Origin: Bacillus sp. FJAT-27245
GTDB taxonomy: Bacteria; Bacillota; Bacilli; Bacillales; Cytobacillaceae
NCBI RefSeq assembly: GCF_001273955.1
Contig: NZ_LIGI01000001.1
Location: 1,763,243 to 1,827,242, forward strand
Direction: 5' to 3'
DNA length: 64,000 bases
A program made the position numbers and the translations under genes. Shown here piece by piece: positions 19,716 to 29,303 of the stretch; the stretch's first letter is position 1, and each line of letters starts with the position of its first letter. The notes under the pieces are model-generated. The model ran no database searches. It worked only from the letters and a program-made list of their open reading frames with translations, and was not told the DNA's origin.

Positions 19716-20294
19716 ATGAATGTGCCTAATAAGATAACAATCTCGAGAATTTTATTAATCCCTTTATTTATGATTATTGTGCTTGCCCCGTTTGATTGGG
19801 GAACGGTCAGCCTGCTGGGTGCGACGATGCCGGTCACCCACCTTGTTGGAGCGCTGCTGTTCATCGTGGCGGCAGCTACGGATTGGGTTGATGGTTACTA
19901 TGCAAGGAAACACAAGCTTGTCACGAATATGGGGAAATTCCTTGATCCGCTTGCGGACAAACTGCTTGTTTCCGCGGCGCTGATCGTGCTTGTTGAATTG
20001 CAATTTGCGCCATCGTGGATTGTCATTTTAATCATCAGCAGGGAATTCGCCGTAACCGGTTTGCGCCTTCTTCTCGTAGAGGGTGGAGAAGTTGTGGCGG
20101 CCAATAATCTTGGCAAAATTAAGACATGGGCACAAATTGTAGCCATTTCAGCCCTGCTGCTCCATAACATTATTTTCGAAATGGTTTCCATTCCTTTCGA
20201 TGATATCGCTCTATGGGTAGCATTATTTTTCACGCTTTGGTCCGGATGGGATTATTTTGCGAAAAATATGCATGTCTTTAAAAACTCTAAATAA
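19716..20294 (+). CDS. pgsA: Phosphatidylglycerophosphate synthase
   Basis: Joins CDP-diacylglycerol and glycerol-3-phosphate for phosphatidylglycerol synthesis; integral membrane enzyme of 192 aa. The CDP-alcohol phosphotransferase signature is complete: D59, G60, A63, R64, G73, D77, D81. Several hydrophobic helices are present. Start ATG 19716 with GGAGG. It is essential in B. subtilis. Confidence 0.95.
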   Translation: MNVPNKITISRILLIPLFMIIVLAPFDWGTVSLLGATMPVTHLVGALLFIVAAATDWVDGYYARKHKLVTNMGKFLDPLADKLLVSAALIVLVELQFAPSWIVILIISREFAVTGLRLLLVEGGEVVAANNLGKIKTWAQIVAISALLLHNIIFEMVSIPFDDIALWVALFFTLWSGWDYFAKNMHVFKNSK

Positions 20295-20324
20295 AGCTCT
20301 AATAGTTGAAGGTGTGATTGATGG

Positions 20325-21575
20325 GTGAATGCTGAAATTATTGCAGTCGGTTCCGAGCTTTTGCTCGGTCAAATTACGAATACAAACGCACGCTTCCTTT
20401 CCGGGCAGCTCGCGCTAATCGGAATCAATGTGTACTTCCATACAGTTGTCGGGGACAATCCGGGCCGTCTGAAGCAGGCGCTCGAAATTGCCGAAAGCCG
20501 CTCCGACCTGGTGATTATTACAGGGGGACTTGGCCCAACAAAAGACGATCTGACAAAAGAAACGATTGCATCCCATTTGGGAGTCGGCATCGAAACGGAT
20601 AAGCTGGCAATGGAATCGATCGAGCTTTTCTTCAAGAGGACCAACCGGGTGATGTCCGAGAACAACCGTAAACAGGCGCTTGTTTTAAAAGGTTCGCAGG
20701 TGCTGCCGAATGATCATGGGATGGCACCGGGCATGGTCCTGGATAAGGGGGATAAGCTCTATATGCTGCTTCCAGGGCCGCCGAGCGAAATGGAGCCGAT
20801 GTTCCTGGCGTATGGGGTGAAGGCTTTAACTAGCAGGCAGCCCTCCCAGGAGCAAATTGTCTCCAGGGTGCTACGTTTCTTCGGAATCGGGGAAGCCATG
20901 CTTGAGAACGAAATTGAGGATTTAATAGACAGCCAATCAAACCCGACCATCGCCCCGCTCGCATCTGAAGGGGAAGTCACTCTCCGCCTGACCGCCAAGC
21001 ATTCGATTTTGGGATGCGCCATTGAATTGCTTGACGAGACGGAAAAGAAAATCCTCGACAGGGTTGGCGATTATTTTTATGGCTATGACGACACGTCCCT
21101 AATGAACGAGCTCGCCAAAAAAATCAAAGAAGCCGGCTTGACGATTTCCTGCGCCGAAAGCCTGACCGGCGGTATGTTCCAGGAGGAATTCACAAGCATA
21201 CCCGGAGCAGGATCCAGCCTTAAAGGCGGAGTAGTTTGTTATACGAACGAAGTAAAGGCAGGCGTCCTTCATGTAAAGAAGGAAACGATTGAAAATGTAG
21301 GCGTTGTGAGCGCCCAATGCGCGGCGGAGCTTGCCGAAAATGTCGCAAGCCTGATGGACGCCGATATCGGAATTAGTTTTACCGGTGTCGCCGGGCCGGA
21401 TGAACTTGAAGGAAAACCGGTCGGAACAGTCTACATCGGCATCAGCCTGAACGGGAAACCCGCCCATGTGGAAAAGTTGAATCTTGGAGGCGGGAGGCGT
21501 GCCAATCGGATCAGAACGGTCAAATATGGCTGCCATTTTCTCCTGAAGCAGTTGAACGAAGGGAAGGAAGCCTAA
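20325..21575 (+). CDS. cinA: CinA-like competence/damage protein
   Basis: Protein of 416 aa with an N-terminal MoaB/MogA-like domain ([14 protein letters not shown], then [14 protein letters not shown]) and a C-terminal nicotinamide-nucleotide amidase-like domain ([13 protein letters not shown]). CinA proteins are linked to pyridine-nucleotide salvage and damage-inducible competence. The GTG start at 20325 has AAGGTG upstream. It lies next to recA, as in many Firmicutes. Its terminator overlaps the stop codon. Confidence 0.92.
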   Translation: MNAEIIAVGSELLLGQITNTNARFLSGQLALIGINVYFHTVVGDNPGRLKQALEIAESRSDLVIITGGLGPTKDDLTKETIASHLGVGIETDKLAMESIELFFKRTNRVMSENNRKQALVLKGSQVLPNDHGMAPGMVLDKGDKLYMLLPGPPSEMEPMFLAYGVKALTSRQPSQEQIVSRVLRFFGIGEAMLENEIEDLIDSQSNPTIAPLASEGEVTLRLTAKHSILGCAIELLDETEKKILDRVGDYFYGYDDTSLMNELAKKIKEAGLTISCAESLTGGMFQEEFTSIPGAGSSLKGGVVCYTNEVKAGVLHVKKETIENVGVVSAQCAAELAENVASLMDADIGISFTGVAGPDELEGKPVGTVYIGISLNGKPAHVEKLNLGGGRRANRIRTVKYGCHFLLKQLNEGKEA

Positions 21576-21599
21576 ACTGGCTTCCTTCTCTTTTTTTTG
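21563..21599 (+). terminator. Terminator overlapping the cinA stop
   Basis: A perfect 10-bp stem GAAGGAAGCC/GGCTTCCTTC with loop TAAACT is followed by TCTTTTTTTT. Confidence 0.93.
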
Positions 21600-21730
21600 T
21601 GGAGGCAGGCTGAAGGCTAATTTTCAGACTATGGGGCATAACCGCCGAACCAGTGGGATAGTCAGGGGTAAAAACCTCCTTTCCATAGGAAATTCTGGCT
21701 TTTTGGTTGCTGGTGCCATTCAAAATTAAT

Positions 21731-21744
21731 CGAATAAACGTTCG
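21731..21744 (+). promoter_or_regulatory. LexA (DinR) box of recA
   Basis: CGAATAAACGTTCG differs at one base from the Bacillus SOS consensus CGAACNNNNGTTCG and sits just upstream of the recA -35. Confidence 0.9.
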
Positions 21745-21753
21745 TATTTTTAC

Positions 21754-21782
21754 TGGACAAATGCAACTGGAAATTGTATAGT
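21754..21782 (+). promoter_or_regulatory. recA promoter
   Basis: TGGACA (21754-21759) and TATAGT (21777-21782) with exact 17-bp spacing, 10 bp after the LexA box. Confidence 0.8.
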
Positions 21783-21860
21783 ATTAATAGAAGCAATTTG
21801 CTAGATTAGAGTCAATCGCTTATGCTTTTATATATATATGATTTTGGAGGAGGAAACACT

Positions 21861-22904
21861 GTGAGTGATCGTCAGGCTGCCTTAGAAATGGCGCTAAAGC
21901 AAATAGAAAAACAATTCGGAAAAGGTTCTATCATGAAGCTCGGTGAACAGACGGAGAGCAGGATTTCCACAATTCCGAGCGGCTCGCTCGCACTTGATGC
22001 AGCCCTTGGGGTAGGAGGATATCCAAGGGGACGCGTCATCGAAATTTACGGCCCGGAAAGCTCGGGTAAAACGACAGTGGCCCTTCATGCAATCGCTGAA
22101 GTACAGGCTTCTGGAGGCCAGGCAGCGTTCATCGATGCCGAGCATGCGCTCGACCCGGCATATGCGCAAAAGCTTGGTGTCAATATTGATGAGCTGCTTC
22201 TTTCCCAGCCGGATACCGGGGAACAGGCTCTTGAAATTGCTGAAGCCCTCGTGCGAAGCGGTGCGATTGACATCATTGTCATCGACTCCGTTGCGGCATT
22301 GGTGCCAAAAGCCGAGATTGAAGGGGAAATGGGCGACTCACACGTCGGTTTGCAGGCGCGCCTGATGTCCCAGGCACTCCGCAAGCTATCCGGTGCAATC
22401 AATAAATCGAAGACGATCGCTATTTTCATCAACCAGATTCGTGAAAAAGTCGGCGTCATGTTCGGAAACCCTGAGACAACTCCGGGCGGGCGCGCGCTTA
22501 AGTTCTATTCGACAGTCCGCCTTGAAGTTCGCCGTGCGGAGACATTGAAGCAGGGAACCGAAATGGTTGGGAATAAAACGAAAATCAAGGTTGTGAAAAA
22601 TAAGGTCGCTCCGCCGTTCAGGACTGCGGAAGTCGATATTATGTATGGTGAAGGAATCTCCAAGGAAGGTGAGGTCATTGACCTTGGCTCCGAGCTTGAT
22701 ATTGTCCAAAAGAGCGGCTCCTGGTATTCCTATAACGAGGAGAGGCTTGGACAGGGTCGCGAAAACGCAAAGGCATTCCTGAAGGAAAACCCTGAAGTCC
22801 TCAAGACGATCCAGCAGAAAATCCGCGACCATTACGGTCTCGATGGGGAAAAGACCATCACCGAAACTGACGACGATTCGGAGCAGTTTGAACTGATTGA
22901 TTAA
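21861..22904 (+). CDS. recA: Recombinase RecA
   Basis: DNA strand-exchange ATPase and co-protease for LexA cleavage, 347 aa. Walker A GPESSGKT at residues 64-71, Walker [16 protein letters not shown]-binding loop [14 protein letters not shown] and acidic tail [14 protein letters not shown] 21861 ([14 protein letters not shown]) behind GGAGGAGG is the start; the frame is open 13 codons further, without support. It is SOS-controlled through the LexA box upstream. No intein or insertion is present. Confidence 0.98.
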   Translation: MSDRQAALEMALKQIEKQFGKGSIMKLGEQTESRISTIPSGSLALDAALGVGGYPRGRVIEIYGPESSGKTTVALHAIAEVQASGGQAAFIDAEHALDPAYAQKLGVNIDELLLSQPDTGEQALEIAEALVRSGAIDIIVIDSVAALVPKAEIEGEMGDSHVGLQARLMSQALRKLSGAINKSKTIAIFINQIREKVGVMFGNPETTPGGRALKFYSTVRLEVRRAETLKQGTEMVGNKTKIKVVKNKVAPPFRTAEVDIMYGEGISKEGEVIDLGSELDIVQKSGSWYSYNEERLGQGRENAKAFLKENPEVLKTIQQKIRDHYGLDGEKTITETDDDSEQFELID

Positions 22905-22909
22905 CTCCC

Positions 22910-22940
22910 AAAAGCAAAGCCATTACGGCTTTGCTTTTTT
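22910..22940 (+). terminator. Terminator after recA
   Basis: A 12-bp stem AAAAGCAAAGCC/GGCTTTGCTTTT with loop ATTAC, ending in T. Confidence 0.93.
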
Positions 22941-22989
22941 CCTTGTTCTGCAGATTCCAAATTATTGAAAAGTGTTAAAGGACAAACCC

Positions 22990-23031
22990 TTGACAATAAA
23001 TATTGACAGCTATACAATTAACATTGTATAT
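22990..23031 (+). promoter_or_regulatory. Strong promoter of rny with an overlapping palindrome
   Basis: TTGACA (22990-22995), 17 bp, TACAAT (23013-23018) form a near-consensus promoter. A second TTGACA at 23003 could pair with a TATA-rich -10 near 23026. The -10 lies inside a perfect inverted repeat, TATACAAT-TAAC-ATTGTATA (23011-23030), which looks like an operator of the MarR/OhrR type. Confidence 0.8.
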
Positions 23032-23151
23032 TTTACATTTTTGGTAATTTTACATGTTAAAAAGCCTTGGTGCTTGCTGTATGTTGATTGACAATGTACA
23101 TGCCGACACTTGAAAATGTAACAAAAGTTCATAGCAAGAGGAGGTGTAACG

Positions 23152-24714
23152 ATGGATCCATTTACTATCATCATCTCCATTTTGCTTGGCCTATTCGTCG
23201 GTGCGGTTGTTGGCTATTTTATTCGTAAATCCTTTGCCGAAAAACAAGTAGCTGGAGCAAAAAGCGAAGCGGCTTTGATTCTTGATGATGCGAAGCGTGA
23301 TGCGGAAGCCTCCAAGAAGGAAGCCCTGCTTGAAGCAAAGGATGAAATTCACAAGCTTCGCACAGAAGCTGAACGTGAGATTCGTGAACGAAGAAACGAA
23401 CTGCAAAAACAAGAAAACCGTTTGCTGCAAAGAGAAGAAAATTTGGACCGGAAGGATGAAACGCTCAACAAGCGTGAAATTCTTTTAGAGAAAAAGGACG
23501 ATTCTCTTAACCAAAGACAACAGCATATTGAACAGATGGAAAGCAAAGTGGACGAGATGGTACGGGCCCAACAGGCTGAGCTTGAGAGAATCTCAGGCTT
23601 GACCAGGGAAGAAGCTAAAGCGATTATTCTGGACCAGACAGAGAAAGAACTTGCCCATGACATGGCCATGATGATCAAGGAAACAGAAAACCGCGCGAAA
23701 GAGGAAGCTGACAAGCGGGCGAAGGATATCCTTTCCCTTGCAATCCAGCGTTGCGCGGCCGACCATGTGGCAGAAACCACTGTATCAGTTGTCAACCTTC
23801 CGAATGATGAGATGAAAGGCCGTATCATTGGCCGTGAGGGACGGAATATCCGCACCCTTGAAACATTGACAGGTATCGATTTGATTATCGATGATACCCC
23901 TGAAGCGGTTATCTTATCCGGGTTTGACCCAATCCGCCGCGAAACTGCCCGCCTTGCGCTCGACAAGCTCGTGCAGGATGGACGGATTCACCCGGCGCGC
24001 ATTGAAGAAATGGTTGATAAAGCACGCCGTGAAGTCGATGAGCACATCCGTGAAATCGGCGAGCAGACGACGTTCGAGGTCGGAGTCCATGGATTGCATC
24101 CTGACTTGATCAAGATTCTCGGGCGCCTGAAGTTCCGTACGAGCTACGGACAGAACGTGCTTAAACACTCAATGGAAGTGGCCCACCTTTCCGGGTTGCT
24201 GGCCGCCGAACTTGGGGAAGACGAAACACTGGCCCGCCGCGCGGGACTATTGCATGATATCGGAAAGGCAATTGACCATGAAGTGGAAGGAAGCCATGTT
24301 GAAATCGGTGTGGAACTTGCTACGAAGTACAAGGAACATCCGGTTGTCATCAACAGTATCGCTTCCCATCATGGCGATAAGGAGCCTACTTCCGTTATCG
24401 CTGTCCTGGTCGCCGCCGCCGATGCCTTGTCGGCCGCACGCCCTGGCGCACGCAGCGAAACGCTTGAAAATTACATTCGCCGCCTGGAAAAACTGGAGGA
24501 AATTTCCGAGTCCTATGAAGGAGTCGAAAAATCATTCGCCATTCAGGCAGGGCGTGAAGTAAGGATCATGGTTAAACCGGAAGCGATTGACGATCTTGCA
24601 GCCCACAGGCTGGCAAGGGATATCCGCAAACGGATCGAAGAAGAGCTTGACTATCCGGGACACATTAAAGTAACGGTCATCCGTGAAACCCGGGCAGTGG
24701 AATACGCTAAGTAA
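23152..24714 (+). CDS. rny: Ribonuclease Y
   Basis: Membrane-anchored endoribonuclease that starts mRNA decay, 520 aa. It has an N-terminal membrane helix (residues 4-23), a long charged coiled coil to about residue 195, a KH RNA-binding domain ([14 protein letters not shown]) and the catalytic HD domain ([10 protein letters not shown], with HSMEVAHLS before it). ATG 23152 behind AGGAGGTG. In B. subtilis it works with the RicA/F/T complex; ricA is also in this window. Confidence 0.97.
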   Translation: MDPFTIIISILLGLFVGAVVGYFIRKSFAEKQVAGAKSEAALILDDAKRDAEASKKEALLEAKDEIHKLRTEAEREIRERRNELQKQENRLLQREENLDRKDETLNKREILLEKKDDSLNQRQQHIEQMESKVDEMVRAQQAELERISGLTREEAKAIILDQTEKELAHDMAMMIKETENRAKEEADKRAKDILSLAIQRCAADHVAETTVSVVNLPNDEMKGRIIGREGRNIRTLETLTGIDLIIDDTPEAVILSGFDPIRRETARLALDKLVQDGRIHPARIEEMVDKARREVDEHIREIGEQTTFEVGVHGLHPDLIKILGRLKFRTSYGQNVLKHSMEVAHLSGLLAAELGEDETLARRAGLLHDIGKAIDHEVEGSHVEIGVELATKYKEHPVVINSIASHHGDKEPTSVIAVLVAAADALSAARPGARSETLENYIRRLEKLEEISESYEGVEKSFAIQAGREVRIMVKPEAIDDLAAHRLARDIRKRIEEELDYPGHIKVTVIRETRAVEYAK

Positions 24715-24720
24715 GAAACA

Positions 24721-24753
24721 GACAGCGGCAGTCATGCCGCTGTCTTTCGTTTT
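24721..24753 (+). terminator. Terminator after rny
   Basis: A perfect 10-bp stem GACAGCGGCA/TGCCGCTGTC with loop GTCA is followed by TTTCGTTTTT. Confidence 0.92.
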
Positions 24754-24920
24754 TATGAATTCAGAAAACTTCGGAATCGGGACACAGGAATGGTTATATG
24801 AGCTACATAAGTCCCGAAAACTTGTGGTCAAATAGAATAGCTGTTCTCACTACCGTTCACGCGGGATAAAGAGGAGCACATCAGATGCCCACCAAGAGTG
24901 GGATAAAGGGCTTGGTTATG

Positions 24921-24929
24921 TGATACAAT
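24921..24929 (+). promoter_or_regulatory. Extended -10 promoter of ymdB
   Basis: TGATACAAT matches TGnTACAAT, 33 bp before the start codon. Confidence 0.55.
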
Positions 24930-24961
24930 GAGGGAAAAGACAAAAAGTATTGGAGCGCAGC

Positions 24962-25759
24962 ATGAACATATTATTTATCGGTGATGTGGTAGGTTCCCCA
25001 GGCCGGGATATGGTAAAGGAATATCTGCCAAAACTTAAAGAAAAATATAGGCCTCATCTAACCGTAATAAACGGGGAAAATGCAGCTGGAGGCAAAGGGA
25101 TTACAGAAAAAATATACAAAGGATTCCTTGAGGCAGGCGCACAGGCGGTTACGCTTGGGAACCATGCTTGGGACAACCGGGAAATCCTTGAATTTATCGA
25201 CCGGGCAAAAAATATGGTCAGGCCTGCAAATTTTCCAGAAGGCACGCCTGGCAAAGGGATTGCCTATATTAAAATAAATGAGCTTGAAGTCGCAATTATC
25301 AATTTGCAGGGCCGGACGTTTTTGGCGCCTATCGACTGCCCGTTCCGGAAAGCGGACGAACTGGTGGCCGAAGCGGAGAAGAGGACGCCGTTCATATTCG
25401 TTGATTTCCATGCAGAAGCGACAAGCGAAAAACAGGCGATGGGCTGGTACCTTGACGGACGAGTATCCGCGGTTGTCGGCACGCATACGCATGTTCAGAC
25501 GGCCGACAACCGGATTTTGCCGGGAGGGACGGGTTTTATAACAGATGTAGGAATGACCGGGCCGTATGACGGTATTTTGGGCGTTGAGAGGGACGCGGTT
25601 CTGAAGCGGTTCCTCACATCCATGCCAGTCAGGTTCGAGGTGCCTAAGGAAGGGCGTTTCCAATTATCGGCGGTTTCCATCGAACTGGACCGAAAAACGG
25701 GAAAGGCAAAGAAGATTGAGAGGATTCTCATCAACAGTGACCATCCTTTTTACTCATAG
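24962..25759 (+). CDS. ymdB: Metallophosphoesterase YmdB
   Basis: Phosphodiesterase of 265 aa, shown in B. subtilis to act on 2',3'-cAMP and to affect biofilm and nanotube formation. Metal ligands are visible in FIGDVVGSPGR, NGENAAGG, TLGNHAWDN and VVGTHTHVQT. ATG 24962 has GGAG 6 nt upstream; TTG 24950 is open too but has no site. The rny-ymdB-spoVS order is conserved. Confidence 0.94.
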   Translation: MNILFIGDVVGSPGRDMVKEYLPKLKEKYRPHLTVINGENAAGGKGITEKIYKGFLEAGAQAVTLGNHAWDNREILEFIDRAKNMVRPANFPEGTPGKGIAYIKINELEVAIINLQGRTFLAPIDCPFRKADELVAEAEKRTPFIFVDFHAEATSEKQAMGWYLDGRVSAVVGTHTHVQTADNRILPGGTGFITDVGMTGPYDGILGVERDAVLKRFLTSMPVRFEVPKEGRFQLSAVSIELDRKTGKAKKIERILINSDHPFYS

Positions 25760-25932
25760 CACCGCGCACCCTAGCTCTCAGGACCTGCTATAGAAGAGAA
25801 GGATGAGCGAAATATCCTCCAGTACGGAATATGTCCCATTGGCTATGAATATAGTATGAATGGAAAGATATATACCTGATTTGTCCATGAGCTGCTCATG
25901 CGGGATCGGGATTATATGAGGAGGAGCTAGGA

Positions 25933-26193
25933 ATGGAAATATTAAAAGTTTCAGCAAAATCTAATCCTAATTCTGTAGCTGGTGCGCTTGCCGGGGTCCT
26001 GCGTGAAAGAGGCGGAGCGGAAATCCAGGCGATTGGTGCAGGTGCATTGAACCAGGCTGTAAAAGCAGTAGCGATTGCAAGAGGGTTCGTGGCGCCTAGC
26101 GGAGTGGATTTGATTTGCATCCCTGCATTTACCGATATCCTCATTGACGGGGAAGAACGGACAGCCATTAAATTGATTGTCGAACCGCGTTAG
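25933..26193 (+). CDS. spoVS: Stage V sporulation protein S
   Basis: Alba-like small protein of 86 aa, nearly invariant among spore formers (MEILKVSAKSNPNSVAGALAGVLRE is split here as MEILKVSAK and SNPNSVAGALAG). It is needed for normal spore core and coat development. ATG 25933 with GGAGGAG. In B. subtilis it is SigH-dependent, but no convincing SigH promoter was found in the 170 bp upstream. Confidence 0.97.
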   Translation: MEILKVSAKSNPNSVAGALAGVLRERGGAEIQAIGAGALNQAVKAVAIARGFVAPSGVDLICIPAFTDILIDGEERTAIKLIVEPR

Positions 26194-26263
26194 CCAAAAA
26201 GCTGCGATGGTCTGCCGGGCCGGATGGCGCTTCACTTTTTCGGGGAAAACCAAAATTTGCCGC

Positions 26264-26298
26264 AAAAACCTGTTTGGTGATTACCAGGCAGGTTTTTT
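26264..26298 (+). terminator. Terminator after spoVS
   Basis: AAACCTG/CAGGTTT with an inner TTTGGT/ACCAGG stem and a GATT loop, followed by T. Confidence 0.87.
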
Positions 26299-26350
26299 CA
26301 TGCCATAATAGATAGTGGGAGTTGAACCTGAAACGAGGAGATGAGCAGGC

Positions 26351-27274
26351 ATGAAGATTTTTGACGCGCACTGCGACGTGCTATTGAAGCTTTTTGAGGA
26401 CAAGACGATCGATTTTAACAATTCACCGCTTCTCCAGGCCAATTTTGAAGGAATGAAGAAGTCGGGGGTGAAGGTCCAATGCTTTGCGATTTACGTTCCT
26501 TCCGAGCTGAAGGAGAATCAATTGTTTAATGCCGCGGAAGAGATGGCGGCCATTTTTCATAAAAAAGTCATTGCAGAGAGCGAAGGAATTGTCCATGTAA
26601 AGACACGTGGCAATATTGCCCGGTTAAAGGAAAACGAAATGGGGGCAATGCTGACGCTTGAAGGCTGCGAATGCATTGGAAGTGACATCGAAAAGCTGAA
26701 AACTCTCCTCGGCTACGGGGTATCGTCTGTCGGCCTGACATGGAACTGGGCGAACGCAGTCGCTGACGGAGCGAAGGAACCGCGGGGAAGGGGCCTGACG
26801 CCTTTCGGGAGGGAGGTTGTCGAGCTTCTGAACGAAACGAAAACGTGGTGCGACGTTTCGCATTTATCAGAAAGAGGCTTCTGGGATGTCATTGAGCTGG
26901 CCGATTATCCAATGGCCTCCCACTCCAATAGCCATACGCTTTGCCGCCACCCGAGGAATTTGAAGGATGACCAGATTCGTGCCTTGATTCGTAGGGACAG
27001 CGTGATGGGGCTTACGTTTGTACCGTATTTCCTGAATGAATCGGGTGAGGCTGGGATCGGCGACATTCTTCGGCATCTTGATCATGTTTGCTCGCTTGGC
27101 GCCGAGGGCCATGTCGGCTTTGGTTCCGACTTTGATGGCATAGAAAAAACGGTGGACCGTCTGGCTTCCGCTTCCGATTATTCGAATCTAGTAAATGAGC
27201 TTCAAAAACATTATTCTGAAATACAGGTTGAAAACTTCCTTTTTAAAAATATGGAGAAACGGCTTCCGCAGTAG
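26351..27274 (+). CDS. Membrane dipeptidase-like protein (peptidase M19)
   Basis: Renal dipeptidase-type zinc hydrolase of 307 aa. Metal ligands are visible in FDAHCDVL (HxD), LTLEGCE, CDVSHLSE, MASHSNSH and GFGSDFDG. There is no signal peptide or membrane anchor, so a cytosolic peptidase is likely despite the family name. ATG 26351 with GAGGAGATG. It has no counterpart here in B. subtilis, but such a gene is common at this spot in other Bacilli. A CATAAT -10 lies in front. Confidence 0.88.
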   Translation: MKIFDAHCDVLLKLFEDKTIDFNNSPLLQANFEGMKKSGVKVQCFAIYVPSELKENQLFNAAEEMAAIFHKKVIAESEGIVHVKTRGNIARLKENEMGAMLTLEGCECIGSDIEKLKTLLGYGVSSVGLTWNWANAVADGAKEPRGRGLTPFGREVVELLNETKTWCDVSHLSERGFWDVIELADYPMASHSNSHTLCRHPRNLKDDQIRALIRRDSVMGLTFVPYFLNESGEAGIGDILRHLDHVCSLGAEGHVGFGSDFDGIEKTVDRLASASDYSNLVNELQKHYSEIQVENFLFKNMEKRLPQ

Positions 27275-27569
27275 CGCCTTTTTTCATTTAGATACCGATA
27301 ATGCAACAGGTTGGGGATGTGTTTTTGAAAAATAAAACTGACTGTTAGAAAAATAAAAAAAATTCGACACGAAAATTTCACAAAGGGTTGCTTTTTTGTC
27401 AACATAGGTCTAGAATTGATAGCGTTTAGTACCCCTCCAGATAGATTCCTAAAGTGCTTGTCATCACTGAGATTCAAGCGTATTTCTAGTTGTTTATTTG
27501 GAAAAGTGCTACACTTTTAGTTGAAGGTCACTACTATAATTTTTTTACATATCCAAAGGGGTGTAAAGC
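27275..27569 (+). other. Intergenic region before korA
   Basis: About 295 bases without a gene. A perfect TATAAT (27535-27540) lies 30 bp before korA, but no good -35 at 17 bp is seen. No clear terminator or riboswitch fold was recognised. Confidence 0.4.
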
Positions 27570-29303
27570 ATGATCAATCAACTTTCCTGGAAAGTTGGAG
27601 GGCAACAAGGGGAAGGTATTGAAAGCACGGGAGAAATTTTTTCAATTGCATTAAATCGTCTTGGTTACTATCTGTACGGATACCGCCATTTTTCTTCACG
27701 AATCAAGGGCGGGCATACGAACAATAAAATCCGTGTCAGCACTACCCAAGTCAGGTCGATTTCCGACGACCTTGATATTCTGGTAGCGTTTGACCAGGAA
27801 ACAATTGACCTGAACTACAAGGAACTGCATAGCAAGGGGGTTATCCTTGCCGACGCAAAGTTCAGCCCTAAAAAGCCGGAAGATACTCAGGCAGCAATGT
27901 ATTCGGTTCCATTTACAGATATTGCTACAGAGCTCGGCACGTCACTGATGAAAAACATGGTGGCGATTGGTGCTACTACAGCGGTTTTGGATCTTGATAT
28001 TTTAGTATTTGAAGAGGTTGTCCGCGAAATCTTTGGCCGTAAAGGCGACCAGGTTGTCGCGAAGAACATGGAAGCGATTCAGGCAGGGCATGATTACATG
28101 ATTGAACAGCTTGCTGGCATCCGCACAATGCAGCTAGGCAAGGCTGATGGGAAGAAGAGGCTATTCATGATTGGCAACGACGCGATTGCTTTGGGAGCGC
28201 TTGCAGGCGGTTGCCGTTTTATGGCAGCATACCCAATCACGCCGGCATCCGAAATCATGGAATACCTGATTAAAAAACTGCCTGCCCTTGGCGGAACAGT
28301 TATTCAAACGGAAGACGAAATTGCTGCGGCAACGATGGCAATCGGCGCAAACTACGCTGGTGTCCGCGCGTTGACAGCATCAGCAGGCCCGGGCCTTTCG
28401 CTTAAAATGGAAGCAATCGGCCTCGCCGGCATCACCGAAACGCCAGTCGTTATCGTCGATACACAGCGCGGTGGCCCATCAACAGGCCTTCCGACTAAGC
28501 AGGAGCAATCCGACCTGATGCAAATGATTTACGGAACACACGGGGAAATTCCGAAAATCGTCCTGGCGCCGAGCACTGTACAGGAAGCATTCTACGATAC
28601 TGCCGAGGCGTTCAACTTGGCGGAAGAGTATCAGTGTCCGGTAATCGTTCTTTCCGACCTGCAGCTTTCGCTCGGAAAGCAGACTGTCGAGCCGCTTGAT
28701 TTCAGCAAGGTGGAAATCCGCCGAGGCAAGCTGGCAACCGGCGAGCTTCCGGAAATTGATAATAAAGGCTACTTTAAGCGTTATGAAGTTACAGAAGACG
28801 GGGTATCACCTAGGGTTATTCCTGGCATGAAAAACGGTATCCACCACGTCACTGGCGTAGAGCACGATGAGACTGGAAAACCGTCCGAATCGGCAGCGAA
28901 CCGCATCGCACAAATGGATAAGCGTTTCAGGAAGATCAAGAATATCCGCTTCAACACGCCTGTCCATACGTATGCCCCGCACAAGGAGGCAGACCTGCTG
29001 ATCGTTGGCTTCAACTCGACAAGAGGGGCGATTGAAGAGGCAATTGGCCGCCTTGAAGCTGACGGCCATAAAGTGAACCATGCCCAAATCCGACTGATCC
29101 ACCCGTTCCCGGCGAATGAGGTCCTGGAGCTTGTACGCTCCGCCAAACGGGTCATGGTTGTCGAGAACAACGCAACCGGACAGCTGGCTAATATTATGAA
29201 GATGAATGTGGGCCATGCCGAAAAAATGTACAATCTGTTGAAATATGACGGAAACCCATTCCTTCCTAATGAAATTTACACAAAAAGCAAGGAGTTGTTC
29301 TAA
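27570..29303 (+). CDS. korA: 2-oxoacid:acceptor oxidoreductase, fused gamma/alpha subunit
   Basis: Subunit of a ferredoxin-type 2-oxoacid (probably 2-oxoglutarate or pyruvate) oxidoreductase, 577 aa. The N-terminal 185 residues are the gamma domain (WKVGGQQGEGIESTGEIF). The remainder is the pyrimidine-binding alpha domain (ITPASEIMEYL, TASAGPGLSLKMEAIGLAGI) with the C-terminal transketolase-like part. ATG 27570 behind AAAGGGGTG. It is followed with no gap by korB, and the two form the enzyme. Confidence 0.92.
   Translation: MINQLSWKVGGQQGEGIESTGEIFSIALNRLGYYLYGYRHFSSRIKGGHTNNKIRVSTTQVRSISDDLDILVAFDQETIDLNYKELHSKGVILADAKFSPKKPEDTQAAMYSVPFTDIATELGTSLMKNMVAIGATTAVLDLDILVFEEVVREIFGRKGDQVVAKNMEAIQAGHDYMIEQLAGIRTMQLGKADGKKRLFMIGNDAIALGALAGGCRFMAAYPITPASEIMEYLIKKLPALGGTVIQTEDEIAAATMAIGANYAGVRALTASAGPGLSLKMEAIGLAGITETPVVIVDTQRGGPSTGLPTKQEQSDLMQMIYGTHGEIPKIVLAPSTVQEAFYDTAEAFNLAEEYQCPVIVLSDLQLSLGKQTVEPLDFSKVEIRRGKLATGELPEIDNKGYFKRYEVTEDGVSPRVIPGMKNGIHHVTGVEHDETGKPSESAANRIAQMDKRFRKIKNIRFNTPVHTYAPHKEADLLIVGFNSTRGAIEEAIGRLEADGHKVNHAQIRLIHPFPANEVLELVRSAKRVMVVENNATGQLANIMKMNVGHAEKMYNLLKYDGNPFLPNEIYTKSKELF

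Noticed and set aside
23349-23966. 205-codon frame antisense to rny
   Set aside because: Opposite the coiled-coil region of RNase Y; Ser/Arg-rich shadow with no start signal.
27275-27569. Possible riboswitch or T-box in the korA leader
   Set aside because: No conserved T-box sequence, no convincing terminator/antiterminator pair.
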